DNA of 64,000 nt from Luteolibacter ambystomatis (GCF_018137965.1 NZ_CP073100.1:1240001-1304000); one strand, 5' to 3'; positions 45,454 to 54,267 are shown, numbered from the stretch's first letter. Notes: generated by a model not told the origin, from the sequence alone. Made by a program: numbers and translations.

Positions 45454-46119
45454 TCACTTCTTCAAAGACCACAGGGTTCTGTTAGGTTCCTCGCTGTCCG
45501 GGAAGATCCGGTTCTGGAGACGGCATGTGATCTCGCGGCCATCCTCCGACGCCGAGACTCGAATGAGGTTCGGGGAAACTGGAGCACCGAGGCCGTCGGG
45601 GCGCTTCGAATCATGCCGGATGAACGCTGCATCGACCTTGGTCAAATCGGCGGGCATGCCATTGAAGCGGAGATTGGAGAGCTTTATTTCCAATGGCGGC
45701 AAGGTGGAGATGTCAGGTGGGGAATAGATTCTTTCGGTGGAGTAGAACTCCAGGAACGCGGCGTTCTTGCCGTTATGAACCAGCTTCTCTCCGGGAAAGC
45801 GCAACGCGTTCACAAACACATCCCTGGATGTGGCATGTTCGCGAACGAATGCACCCACCCAGGTATAGGGTTTGCCGTCCACGATCTGAGTGTCCATCCG
45901 GCGTAGCGAGAACGTGTATTTCCCGGAGGTCCACGGGTAGGGATGGCGTCCAGAAACGAAGTTTCCCTCGTAGTCCGCAGCTTCAACAAATCCTCCCGAG
46001 GTGGCACGGACGTCAGCGAGCGTGAGGCCCTGGCTGTCACCGTTGAACAAGCACAGGAATTCAGCTGCGTGTGCACCTGCGACACTGCAGAACAGGCATT
46101 GGAGCGTCTTCCCAAGCAC
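45454..46119 (-). pseudogene. 5'-truncated DUF3472-like protein gene
   Basis: From about residue 42 the sequence reads 'SGGFVEAADYEGNFVSGRHPYPWTSGKYTFSLRR' and 'WVGAFVREH...VNALRFPGEKLVHNGKNAAFLEFYS', like a DUF3472-type extracytoplasmic beta-rich domain. The first 41 residues are not protein-like and are antisense to the response-regulator gene, so the proper signal peptide and N-terminus are missing. The recognisable part starts at about 45993. Loss by deletion or rearrangement is the simplest reading. Whether the remainder is expressed is unknown. Confidence 0.45.
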
Positions 46120-46608
46120 AAGCCGGACGTGGTGCTCATGGACATCCAGCTTCCGAAGATGTCAGGTGTCGAGTGCGTCGCGCAGCTCAAGAAGATTCTT
46201 CCGGAGGTTCAGGTAATCATGGTGACAGTCTACGAGGATCCGGACCGCATTTTTGCCGCTCTTCGCAACGGGGCCTCAGGTTACCTCCTCAAGCGATCGA
46301 CTCCCGAGCAGGTGCTGGCTGCAATTCGGGAAGTCCAAGCGGGCGGAGCGCCGATGAGCACTGAGATTGCCCGCAAGGTCATTCTCCATTTCCGGGAACA
46401 ATCGACTGTTGCTGACGATGTAGAGCATCTCACCTCCCGGGAGCGTGAGGTTTTGGAACTACTCGCCAATGGATTCGTCAACAAAGAGATCGCGGAACGA
46501 ACCGGTGTGTCCGTTGATACCGTCAGGTACTATTTGAAGCGTATCTACGTGAAGCTCCACGTTCGGACCAGAACGGAGGCGGCGCTGAAGTATCACAGGC
46601 CGAAGTGA
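45943..46608 (+). pseudogene. N-terminally truncated NarL/FixJ-type response regulator
   Basis: The receiver is recognisable from 'EREALAVTVEQAQEFSCV' (about 46015) through 'DVVLMDIQLPKMSGVECV' (phospho-Asp) and 'GASGYLLKRSTPEQVLAAI'. The LuxR-type HTH 'LTSREREVLELLANGFVNKEIAERTGVSVDTVRYYLKRIY' is complete. The first beta strand and its acidic pair that bind Mg2+ are absent, replaced by 'LVVRSFNKSSRGGTDVS', so phosphorylation control should be lost. Its 5' end meets the truncated end of the opposite gene at about 45993-46015. Confidence 0.6.
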
Positions 46609-46742
46609 TTTTGTTCGAGTGTTGCACTTGCGATTCTCCGTTCGTGCGTGGGTTGCTGCCGCAAACATGAATTCCGCGAAGCGGGGGGAGAGAGAAGGCA
46701 GCCTTCCTCCGGACCTGAAATCTGATGTTCAGTCGTGCTCTT

Positions 46743-47023
46743 CCATTTACTGAACACGTCTGCGGAGGCCTTGCGCAGCAGTGGTGTTCAGTAAATGGCT
46801 GTCTGTGGCGCAAATTCCTGGCGGGAAGGCAAGACGGCGGAGCGAGGTATGAGCGGAGACGGCTTGCATTCCTGCGAGGGTAAGGTTGCGCGGTGCGGCG
46901 CAGTGGGACGGTTTGGCTGGGTAATAGAGCTTACGTTTTAGTACGATACCTCGCAGTGAGAGACCTTACGGATCTGTCCGTGGTCCTGGTAATGGCCGCC
47001 GGGGAAAGCTCTTCGCCGGCGGC
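46743..47023. repeat. Dispersed structured element, copy B
   Basis: A perfect 15-bp stem, CCATTTACTGAACAC (46743-46757) with GTGTTCAGTAAATGG (46784-46798), encloses a 26-base loop nearly identical to that of copy A at 40957. The downstream GGCAAGACGGCGGAGCGAG and GAGCGGAGACGGCTTGC also match copy A, and a GC hairpin GCCGCCGG / CCGGCGGC with GGGAAAGCTCTT in its loop (46995-47023) closes it. It fills most of the gap between the response regulator and the next gene. Confidence 0.65.
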
Positions 47024-47034
47024 TATCATAGGGT

Positions 47035-47430
47035 CTACCTCGCTCGTCGCGGAGCACGTTGCTGCGTGACTTTTTCAGTGAATCCACCTGGTGATTGCTC
47101 AGGTGCGAACGGATCCAAGTCATTCGCGCCGACAGATTGCTCCTGCGGTGCAGATTCGTCACGAGAAGGCGATCGTTCCTCATTCGAATGTTCGCGATCC
47201 TGGCTTCGAGTGCCGAGGTGGATGAACTCAAAGGCCTTCTGGCTTGCGAGAATCAGTTCGGGAAGCTGGTTTGGAAGGAAGGTATTGGTCTCCTTCCATT
47301 CGCCACCCTCCGTCATGTAGGAGCGGACGATGCTAGTCGTGTGAAGGGTGCGTCCATCCCCGCGATCGTTTGCCCAGATCGTGGCCTTGGTTCCGCCCAC
47401 GCGGATAGTTTGGATTGGTTGTTGGCTCAT
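47035..47430 (-). CDS. Mobile-element accessory protein, paralogue of 61897 (131 aa)
   Basis: 'IRVGGTKATIWANDRGDGRTLHTTSIVRSY' and 'GEWKETNTFLPNQLPELILASQKAFEFI' align with the protein at 61897 ('VRFGSIKATIWQNQSENG', 'WKDTQSFGRNDLPRVI'). The family is a small beta-rich domain common on plasmids and integrative elements; its function is not known to me, possibly nucleic-acid binding. The C-terminal 55 residues are polar and disordered. It overlaps the upstream gene by four bases and belongs to a leftward pair. Confidence 0.6.
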   Translation of the reverse strand: MSQQPIQTIRVGGTKATIWANDRGDGRTLHTTSIVRSYMTEGGEWKETNTFLPNQLPELILASQKAFEFIHLGTRSQDREHSNEERSPSRDESAPQEQSVGANDLDPFAPEQSPGGFTEKVTQQRAPRRAR

Positions 47431-47903
47431 GCATAGTTCTCCATTGGTTGGTTGATTGAATTGTCGTTGCTAGCAACGCTGCCCATCGCCGCATTGGGGA
47501 AGAGGATTCGGCTGCGCGCTTCGTGACGTAGGCGGGCGTTGCGCTCGGCGCGGCGGAAGTAGCGCTTCCGGCTTTCCTGGCTGCGGTTCCTAAGGTGTGC
47601 TTTCTTGGTGCAGCGGAAGTCGATGGACTCGGTTTCGCCCTTCAGTACCTTCGTGAAGCGCCGACGAGTCTTCGCGAAATCGATTCCGGCGAGATCGCAA
47701 ACCGCGGCGAAGTCGCTGGTGATGCCTCCTTTCCCCAACAGCCATTCGCGGGCTTGTGTCTGGTAGGCAGAGTTACCTCCTTTGCCTGATGCGTCGATTA
47801 ACGCTTGGATGGCGACCGCTAGCCAAAGTGCTCGGCAAAGGTCCTCTTCAGTTTCTTGAATCGGGGCGACTTTGCGCTCCGGCAGTTCTTCGTTGTCGTT
47901 CAT
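47427..47903 (-). CDS. Hypothetical mobile-element protein (158 aa)
   Basis: Not recognised as an enzyme. 'EDLCRALWLAVAIQALIDASG' is helical; 'AREWLLGKGGITSDFAAVCDLAGIDFAKTRRRF' resembles a small helical domain seen beside conjugation genes; the C-terminus is very basic ('RKRYFRRAERNARLRHEARSR'), suggesting nucleic-acid contact. It is first of a two-gene unit with the 131-residue gene (4-base overlap). A palindrome AGTTAATTTAACT lies just upstream. Confidence 0.5.
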   Translation of the reverse strand: MNDNEELPERKVAPIQETEEDLCRALWLAVAIQALIDASGKGGNSAYQTQAREWLLGKGGITSDFAAVCDLAGIDFAKTRRRFTKVLKGETESIDFRCTKKAHLRNRSQESRKRYFRRAERNARLRHEARSRILFPNAAMGSVASNDNSINQPMENYA

Positions 47904-47917
47904 CTAACCCTCTCATT

Positions 47918-47930
47918 AGTTAATTTAACT
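47918..47930. promoter_or_regulatory. AT-rich palindromic operator candidate
   Basis: AGTTAA-T-TTAACT is a perfect 13-base palindrome 15 bases before the start codon at 47903 in an unusually AT-rich stretch. It is well placed to repress the leftward pair. The binding protein is unknown. Confidence 0.4.
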
Positions 47931-48110
47931 TAATCAATCGAGGGGCGGACTATAGGCGTCCTTGGACGACATACGGAAGGGGTTCAATTCGTGGTTGAGT
48001 CACTTTCTCCCGCGAGTGTGACGTCGCCGACACGGAAATTCCGACAAATCCGGCGCAGAGTTCCGAGGGTTCCGAAACTTCATTTGGAAGTAGGATCGAT
48101 CGGGAAAGTA

Positions 48111-48785
48111 TCAGGCATCAACATCGCTCTGCTCGCTGCAATTCCTGGGAAAACGTTCCCGTTGCGTGCGGCCGGTTGCGGAGATTGGTTTCAACGCCGC
48201 CGGTTGAGTAGCGTCCATGGTTTCACTGGCGTCGTTGAGATTGTCTCTGAAGCGCTTCTTCAGACGAAGGGACTGCCAGGATCGGACGAGTTCTTTGAGT
48301 GCGAGCGCGATGCTAAAGATGAAGAGGCCAGTTCCGAGGAGGGTGGGGGAGAGAAGCCAAGCGCCGATTGCGGTTAGAAGAGGTTCGACGATGGTATGAA
48401 CCATGGATTCATACTCATGCCTGCGACCTGCTGGAATCAGGGAGAGCAAGTGCGAATGTCCGGAGAATTGGTCATGCTCCCCGCGACCAGCCACGTTGGC
48501 GGTGATGCTTGCACCAAGGTGAACCAGGTAAAGCATGGAGAAGAGAACAAGAAAGCCGGCGAGCGGAAGGTATCGCGGTTGCCATGCCGGTTCATGCCAC
48601 GCCATCCAGGCGAACAGAGTGGAGGCGAAGATGCTCGCCAAGAACACGCTCTTGGGTCGGAGGTAGGCATATCCAAAGCGGCGGCGCCAAAGGACCAAGA
48701 TTGGCATCGAGAAGAAATGCAGCACGGGGCTGATCACGGGGATGCCGCCCTTCGGTGCGGGTGCCGATGCTTGCTTGTCTTTCAC
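48111..48785 (-). CDS. Membrane protein encoded with the coupling ATPase (224 aa)
   Basis: The start is GTG at 48785, giving 'VKDKQASAPAPKGG', sharing one base with the TAG of the coupling protein (TAGTG). Upstream codons in the same frame are antisense noise. Hydrophobic helices are visible at 'VFLASIFASTLFAWMAW', 'LPLAGFLVLFSMLYLVHLG', 'LLTAIGAWLLSPTLLGTGLFIFSIALAL'. The tail is basic and polar. It probably anchors or docks the soluble coupling ATPase at the membrane; this is inferred from the gene coupling. Confidence 0.65.
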   Translation of the reverse strand: MKDKQASAPAPKGGIPVISPVLHFFSMPILVLWRRRFGYAYLRPKSVFLASIFASTLFAWMAWHEPAWQPRYLPLAGFLVLFSMLYLVHLGASITANVAGRGEHDQFSGHSHLLSLIPAGRRHEYESMVHTIVEPLLTAIGAWLLSPTLLGTGLFIFSIALALKELVRSWQSLRLKKRFRDNLNDASETMDATQPAALKPISATGRTQRERFPRNCSEQSDVDA

Positions 48786-50284
48786 TAAGTGGACAATTGG
48801 TTGAAGCTGTGGCGAAGGAAGTTTCGCGGAACGTCGCCTTTGCCTTCCTCGGCAAGCCAGCGTCGGCCACCTTGGAAAATGATCGAATCCACGATTCCGC
48901 GATTCTCGAGGCCACCAGTTCGCAGCTCTGTGAATTCCTGGGGTTGGACGATGAATTCGATGGCGAACGCGCCACCGGCGTTCTGACTGGATCCTTGCCG
49001 ATCGCCCTGAGCCACCCCGCTGGAAGCCTGGATCTGTTTGGCTCGGCCGATAGAGTCCGCTGCCCAATTGTTGGTTTGAGGGTCGCCGTTAGCGTGGAAT
49101 ATTTTGGTCTGAAGGTTGCCGAGGAACGCTTCGGCGGCCGGTTTTCCTCCTTCGGAGGTGAACGCTGCCTGATAGCCAGGAAGATTCTGGGTAAGGTAGA
49201 CGGTGCAGGCACGAGAGGAACGCGCGGTGCTCTGGAACAGTGCGTCGTACTGGTTCACGAAGAACTGGCTCTCATCTGCCCAGAGGAAGACCGGCCTGAT
49301 TGTTTCCTGGGCTATGCCTCGCTTTACCGACGGGGGAATGCGGCGTTCGACGGCACGCTGCCAGACGTATTTGAAGAGGATCTGAGCAAAGATTCCGAGT
49401 TCGTGGTATTCCTTCACCGGGAAATCCAGCAGGATGACCCTGCCTTCGAAGCTGTCCTCCGGTGAGAAGTTCTGAGCACCGCAAAACATCTCCCGAAGCA
49501 TTCCTCGAAGGAAGCAGTCCGCCATGCTGGTGAACATGCTGACGATGCCAGTGCGGGTTTCGATGGCGAGCTGGGCGAACTCTCTCAGCCAGTATTGCCG
49601 GGTCATCTCGAAGTCATGCCGCCGGCCGGTCTTGTCGGCCTTTTGTTCTGCAGCGTTCAGGAGCGCGAAGCAGACCGAGTCACGCTGCCATGCCGAGTCG
49701 GAGGTTTCGGCCAATGAATTGGGGGCCGATGTGACGATCCTGTAGAGACTGGAGAGATCCACGTCCCCGGTAGCAATGACGGCGAGATCGATCGCGTTAC
49801 GGAGGAGTTGTTTGAGGGCCCTGTTCCAGTAAGCCTCACCACCGCGGGCGTTTCTGCGGTCAGCAACTTCCATGACGCTCCAGAACAGATTGATCAGGTT
49901 CTCGGTGTTGCCGGCTCCCTTGCCTGGTCGCTGGCGCTCGTAGCGTAGAAAGTTGAAGCGATGGGGATTGGATTCCGAGAAAACCAGAAGGTCGGACGAT
50001 CGGCGGGTGTCTCTGGCAAGTTCTTCCCATGCATGTCGTTCGTCCGTCTTTGCGACTAGAACCAAGCCGCCAAAGTTGGATTCCATAAATGCCCGGGCTA
50101 TTGCCTTGCCCGACCCGCTGCTTTTCCCGCTGCCGGTAGCCCCGAAAATCTGGGTTCCTTGGAAGGCGTCGTTGACCGTCCAGAAATTCTCGATGCGAGA
50201 ACCGCGCCCCAGCTCAAGAAGAACCGCAGTGTCGGACGGCCAATCACGGGCTTTTGTGGCTTGCGAAGTCGATGGATTCGTCAC
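48785..50284 (-). CDS. VirD4/TraD-like conjugative coupling ATPase (499 aa)
   Basis: Walker A 'FGATGSGKSSGSGK' (Gly48-Ser55) and Walker B 'PVFLWADESQFF', with 'TVYLTQNLPGYQAAF' and 'NLQTKIFHANGDPQTNNWAAD' in the C-terminal part, match TraG/TraD-type proteins with a TraM-recognition domain. They feed DNA to type IV secretion. N-terminal membrane helices usual for VirD4 are missing, so it appears soluble; the next gene encodes a separate membrane protein. No relaxase or secretion genes are in the window, so the element is degraded or extends elsewhere. Confidence 0.8.
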   Translation of the reverse strand: MTNPSTSQATKARDWPSDTAVLLELGRGSRIENFWTVNDAFQGTQIFGATGSGKSSGSGKAIARAFMESNFGGLVLVAKTDERHAWEELARDTRRSSDLLVFSESNPHRFNFLRYERQRPGKGAGNTENLINLFWSVMEVADRRNARGGEAYWNRALKQLLRNAIDLAVIATGDVDLSSLYRIVTSAPNSLAETSDSAWQRDSVCFALLNAAEQKADKTGRRHDFEMTRQYWLREFAQLAIETRTGIVSMFTSMADCFLRGMLREMFCGAQNFSPEDSFEGRVILLDFPVKEYHELGIFAQILFKYVWQRAVERRIPPSVKRGIAQETIRPVFLWADESQFFVNQYDALFQSTARSSRACTVYLTQNLPGYQAAFTSEGGKPAAEAFLGNLQTKIFHANGDPQTNNWAADSIGRAKQIQASSGVAQGDRQGSSQNAGGAFAIEFIVQPQEFTELRTGGLENRGIVDSIIFQGGRRWLAEEGKGDVPRNFLRHSFNQLST

Positions 50285-50687
50285 GTCCGGAACGAGTATC
50301 TGAATTGCTTTCTCGGTATGGGACTCCGATTAAGTTGAGGTATTTTGGGTGACGGGCAGTGCAACGTTTTACATGGCGTGTGAGACGTACTGCCCGCCAC
50401 CCTGACCTCGGCAGGAAATCCATTCGGCGATTGTCAAAGCATCCCATAGGCATCTAGCCGCAAGAGGCATCGATGTCGCAAGCATCGTGCCGGAAGGCTA
50501 AGGAATCCCAATCGAGGAGGTCCACTACCCATGGTGGTAAATCTCGAGGGGATATTCGACCGGAGCCGCGATTGGAAAGTTCGAGCCTCAGTCTCAGCCA
50601 TTAGGCTTGCCGTCCGAGCGCGTTCGAATATTAGAGGATCCAACGCTAAATTTCCAGAGTTAGAGACGCTTCCTTCCATTTCCTCCC
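50285..50687. other. Intergenic region, nothing recognised
   Basis: Divergent region between the coupling protein gene and the HNH gene. Short open frames occur on both strands but none has protein-like composition. A promoter for the rightward three-gene operon is expected here but I cannot point to one. Confidence 0.5.
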
Positions 50688-52190
50688 TTGAAGAAGCCGA
50701 CCAGAAAGCCCACGAGCGTCGTGAAGCGCGAGGTTCTGCGACGCTTCGGAGGGCGATGCGCATTGTGTCTGGCCGAGGCGCTGAGTGGTAATATTTCGGC
50801 AGGTCCGCCTCGCACGATGCGTCCTGAAATGGCGCATTTCCAGGCTTGGTCGCGCAACAAATCGAGTGGGGTGGAGAACCTGATTCCGCTTTGCCTCGAT
50901 CACCACGAGAGGTTCGACAAGCAGAATCAAGGAGAGCGTGTTGCGGCACTTTTGACTGGCATCCTTGAAGGTCGGCTTGAGGTATCCGACTCCACGGTAG
51001 AAAGGATGCGCGAGGAGTTCCTGAAGCTTCCTAATGGCAGGAGCTTCGGAGAGCTGCGTCAGGAAATTTGGACGGTGAAGGCCGCGGAACGTCTTGGGCG
51101 CTCATTGCTAGTCGAGGAGGCTCAGATTCTTTGCAAAGTGGGGCAGCCGTCTGAAGCGTGGGAATCGCTGAGGATCTTCTTTGGGGTCTTTGCGTCACCG
51201 AACAATTACCGGGAGGTTAGTGACGCGCTGGCTGTCGCGGGTGAGGTGGCACTTGCGTATGGAGACGCCAGTTTGGGGATTGCGTTGTTCCGAGAAAGTG
51301 AGTCGCACCTTATCACTGCCAGGCAATCCGAGAAAATTGCGCTTACTTCAAGAATTCGGCTTACCAGGGGAATTGCCAATTGTCTCCTGATGAGCACCGC
51401 CACGGGAAATAGACTCCTGACGCATTCCGCACTGGAACTCGCAGCAAGGGATGCAAGACAGGCCGCCAAGCGCGATGCCGATTTCGTCGCGAGCGCAGCT
51501 AACCTTGAGGCTCTCTGTATCGTGCGCAACGCCTTGGGCGATCGCAAGAGCGGTGCAAAACCACGACCGAAGTCCTACGTGAATCGGTTGGCGTCCTTGG
51601 ATGCAACGCTTCAGGGGATTGATCCGCTCGGAGCGGCATACCGCGCGGTGAACGTTGGGCAGGTGCTTTTGATCCTCGGGTGCTACCCTGATGCCAGTGA
51701 TGCCCTAGAAGCGGGAAAGTCGCGCCTTGAGGCGCTTGGGGAAATCGAGAATGCTACCGTTGCAGCTCATCAACAAGTCGAGGCCTTGGTGAAGGGGATG
51801 ACGGGCAGCCGAGCGAGCCCGGACTTTGGACGGGTACATGCCCTTCTGAAGCGTTGTGTCCGCCTTGCAGGGAACGTCTCAAATGATGATCGCTATTGGA
51901 GGAATATGATCGGTAACTTGGAATGGCTAGAGAGATCGCAAAAAGACAGCCGGGGAGAGATCACGCCATGGTCTTTCGACGCGCGAGAGGCTCATTCTCC
52001 CTTTCAGCTTGGGGCTTTGCTTCCCAAGCGTTGGCCGGTCCGGACGACCAGGCTTAGAAGTTTGATAGCAAGCCGGGGCGGGGGAGTCCGGATGAGTCCT
52101 CTGCCAAACATGCAGGAGCTCGTTGATCTTCGTGGGTTCATGAAGTCACTGGTGGTCGGATCGCGACCCCGAAGCAATGGACATCGATAA
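50688..52190 (+). CDS. HNH endonuclease with C-terminal helical-repeat domain (500 aa)
   Basis: The HNH module is in residues 18-77: 'RRFGGRCALC' (Cys24, Cys27), 'EMAHFQAWS' (His50) and 'NLIPLCLDHHERFD' (Cys69, His72, His73). Residues about 110-480 are Ala/Leu/Glu-rich helices in paired repeats ('GQPSEAWESLRIFFGVF', 'YGDASLGIALFRES', 'GCYPDASDALEAGKSRLEALG'), TPR-like, probably for sensing. The start is a TTG, the only reasonable start before the HNH. Eighteen bases later the beta-lactamase-fold gene begins, so it leads a probable three-gene operon. The effector is likely a DNA nuclease. Confidence 0.7.
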   Translation: MKKPTRKPTSVVKREVLRRFGGRCALCLAEALSGNISAGPPRTMRPEMAHFQAWSRNKSSGVENLIPLCLDHHERFDKQNQGERVAALLTGILEGRLEVSDSTVERMREEFLKLPNGRSFGELRQEIWTVKAAERLGRSLLVEEAQILCKVGQPSEAWESLRIFFGVFASPNNYREVSDALAVAGEVALAYGDASLGIALFRESESHLITARQSEKIALTSRIRLTRGIANCLLMSTATGNRLLTHSALELAARDARQAAKRDADFVASAANLEALCIVRNALGDRKSGAKPRPKSYVNRLASLDATLQGIDPLGAAYRAVNVGQVLLILGCYPDASDALEAGKSRLEALGEIENATVAAHQQVEALVKGMTGSRASPDFGRVHALLKRCVRLAGNVSNDDRYWRNMIGNLEWLERSQKDSRGEITPWSFDAREAHSPFQLGALLPKRWPVRTTRLRSLIASRGGGVRMSPLPNMQELVDLRGFMKSLVVGSRPRSNGHR

Positions 52191-52208
52191 AAGGGTTGGG
52201 ATGAGTCT

Positions 52209-52946
52209 GTGAATCTGGTAGTATTGAGAATTGGACGGAATATCATGAACGGAGATGGGGTGAAGAGTGGTGTTGAGGGGCAGCGGTTCATCGTCGTTAG
52301 AGGCGGTCCGCTGCGAGGCGACGAAGCCTTGAGTGCCGCCAAGTTTCCGATCGCTTCTCTATTTAAAGTGGTCATTGCTTATGCCGCGCTCGAATCGGAC
52401 AAAATCACTCTGGACGAGGCGGTGAGTTGCCCGGATGCCCTTCCCAAGGCAGGCAAGACTGAATTCACCCTTAGTGAAGCAATGCTCCATTCGAGCAACG
52501 ACTTCTTCAAATTGTTGTTGAACCGGCTGACCCCAGATGAATTGCGATTGGCGATCGACGAGCTTCGGTTTCCGTCTTTGCCTTCTATCGACCAGAGTAT
52601 CGAAGAGGAGTGGGCGGATCTCTGGAGAGGTGGCAATATTCAGGCAAGTCCTCAGGAAGTCTTTCTATTCACCCGTGGACTGGGCGAACTTGCGAGGCTG
52701 AGCTCCAAGGAGGCCTTCATCAGCTGTTTGCGAAGGTCTGAGGCTGATCTCGCTGGAGGCGTCTATGGAAAAACTGGAACCTGGGGTGGCGCTGCATGGT
52801 GCACGGGGTTTTCGCTCGATCCCGTTAGCAACGCGTTGCCAGATGTCGTGACGGTTCTCGTAACCTACACCGTTCCGCATTGGCAGGATGCTCATGCCAG
52901 GGCCATGCAGTTGTTCCACGAAGAGTTGAAGAGCAGCCTCGGCTAG
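52209..52946 (+). CDS. Serine beta-lactamase/transpeptidase-fold protein without signal peptide (245 aa)
   Basis: All three motifs of the penicillin-binding fold are present: Ser50-x-x-Lys53 in 'PIASLFKVVIAYAAL', Ser95-x-Asn97 in 'MLHSSNDFFKLLLNRL', and 'YGKTGTWGGAAWCTG' (KTG near 188). The enzymes normally act outside the membrane, but this sequence starts 'MNLVVLRIGRNIMNG' and has no export signal, so it appears cytoplasmic. Its place between an HNH nuclease and a DUF3800-like gene, with short gaps, suggests a role in the same system, perhaps hydrolysing a small molecule or modifying a partner. The start is GTG; a Met13 start is possible. Confidence 0.7.
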   Translation: MNLVVLRIGRNIMNGDGVKSGVEGQRFIVVRGGPLRGDEALSAAKFPIASLFKVVIAYAALESDKITLDEAVSCPDALPKAGKTEFTLSEAMLHSSNDFFKLLLNRLTPDELRLAIDELRFPSLPSIDQSIEEEWADLWRGGNIQASPQEVFLFTRGLGELARLSSKEAFISCLRRSEADLAGGVYGKTGTWGGAAWCTGFSLDPVSNALPDVVTVLVTYTVPHWQDAHARAMQLFHEELKSSLG

Positions 52947-53006
52947 CCTCGCGTGCGGTAGCATCTATTTCGGATCAATTGCGACAACGGTTCTTCCACG
53001 GAGCGA

Positions 53007-53930
53007 ATGCCTCTACATCCCGAGATTCCAACCTTCACCAGAGCCTTGAACGAAGGCCTGGCAAATTGGCTGACCCAACAGAACGACCTAAGGGAGTCCT
53101 TTTCGGAAGGCGATGGAACTCTCGTCAGTGCCGATTTTGGCCAGGACGACCCCAAGACTCGCTTTCAAGTCTACACTTTCCTGGTAGTTCCCTCTCACCA
53201 GCTTCGGAGCTGGGCGGCTAGCATTGAGGATTTCAGGTCCAACGTTTACAAGGGTTCCGGTTCGTTCGAATTCAAGAAGGTGGACGATCCGCATCGACTT
53301 AAGGTGTTGCCCGATTTTTTGGGCCGATGCGCGATGATAAGGGGTTACACGCTCACCTTGCTCGTGCCACGTGAAATACGTTGGGCCTTTCCTCGGCACG
53401 GTAGCAAAAAAGGTGTCCCGGATTCGCTGCTTAGGGATACTGTTGGCCTTGTCGCGAAGCCTCACATCGCAGAGAAAGTTCTCAGGATACTTCACGGCGT
53501 CATAGGTGTACTTAGTTCTCTCCCGAAAGTTGGCCGTGCCTTAGTCCTCCACATTGATCGAGACGCCGCGGTCAACGATGTCACCAGATTCATTGAGTTG
53601 ATGCGGGGGCTTGTGAAGGTGAACTTGGACTCGGACTCGGAAGTGGAGGAGATCGTCCTCGCTCGGGACGAAGGCTCAAAGGGCAGGGATGGCGATCTCT
53701 TGTGCATTCCGGACCTCGTTTGCGGCGCTGTCTCCGAGATCCACAATCGAGCAAATGGAGTGCCCCACATTCCGTCTGCAAAGGCGGCGCGAGTGATATC
53801 CTGGATGAACGAGGACAATGCCTCACTAAAGCACCTGGTGCTTCAATACCGGCTTGAGATGATCAGCGGAAGTGAGCATGCGCGCTGGCTCCGAATTTGT
53901 TACGCCGACACACCTCCAAGCGAAGCTTGA
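53007..53930 (+). CDS. DUF3800-like protein (307 aa)
   Basis: 'LVSADFGQDDPKTRFQVYTFLVVP' at the start takes the place of the usual DESG strand, 'FEFKKVDDPHRLKVLPDFL' resembles the following ExK region, 'LVLHIDRDAAVND' supplies an acidic strand and 'CIPDLVCGAVSEI' matches the late 'xxADLxxGA' helix. These are the landmarks of DUF3800, an RNase H-like fold often found with defence genes. The first motif departs from consensus, so catalysis is uncertain. It follows the beta-lactamase-like gene by 60 bases and ends the operon before the tRNA-like remnant. Confidence 0.5.
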   Translation: MPLHPEIPTFTRALNEGLANWLTQQNDLRESFSEGDGTLVSADFGQDDPKTRFQVYTFLVVPSHQLRSWAASIEDFRSNVYKGSGSFEFKKVDDPHRLKVLPDFLGRCAMIRGYTLTLLVPREIRWAFPRHGSKKGVPDSLLRDTVGLVAKPHIAEKVLRILHGVIGVLSSLPKVGRALVLHIDRDAAVNDVTRFIELMRGLVKVNLDSDSEVEEIVLARDEGSKGRDGDLLCIPDLVCGAVSEIHNRANGVPHIPSAKAARVISWMNEDNASLKHLVLQYRLEMISGSEHARWLRICYADTPPSEA

Positions 53931-54062
53931 ATTCCCGCTGCGGCCGAAATGAGAGTGTTGCTGGAATGCCGCAGCCTCTGCAATTGTGCATAGCTGGGTG
54001 CGAATACGGGTACGGTTGTTGAGGTGGACTGGAAAGATCTTGGAAGAACCGAGGCTTAGCCC

Positions 54063-54090
54063 GGCGGTTCGAGTCCGTCAGGCAGCACCA
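54063..54090 (+). other. tRNA 3'-end-like sequence, probable att remnant
   Basis: GGCGG (54063-54067), loop TTCGAGT and CCGTC (54075-54079) form a good T-arm; AGGCAGC, discriminator A and CCA (54080-54090) follow like an acceptor end. No matching 5' half folds upstream: the only candidate, GCTGGGT at 53993, has two mismatches and the anticodon arm fails. This is what a tRNA-targeting integrase leaves at one end of its element; the integrase starts 178 bases on. Confidence 0.5.
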
Positions 54091-54267
54091 ACAGGTTGTA
54101 CTCGCAAGACCCATGAGGTCCCGCAAAGTCCCGGCCACGGCCAGGTTCAGTGTTTCACGGGACTTCATGAAGTCTCACTCCATTGCACGCCGTACGCGAA
54201 AAATGTGGGTATTAATCTGGGTGCGATTCTGGCATCGTATGTTCCTCAACCAATGTAGGAATGATGA
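54091..54267. other. Region between att-like remnant and integrase
   Basis: Contains no gene. It is the expected place for integrase promoter and arm sites, but I see no convincing repeats. Together with 53931-54062 it makes up the 337-base gap before the integrase. Confidence 0.4.

Noticed and set aside
48786..49067. N-terminal extension of the membrane protein overlapping the coupling ATPase
   Set aside because: It is an Arg-rich shadow of the ATPase gene; the GTG at 48785 with TAGTG overlap is a better start.
53993..54090. Complete functional tRNA before the integrase
   Set aside because: The acceptor has two mismatches and no anticodon stem forms; only the 3' end is tRNA-like.
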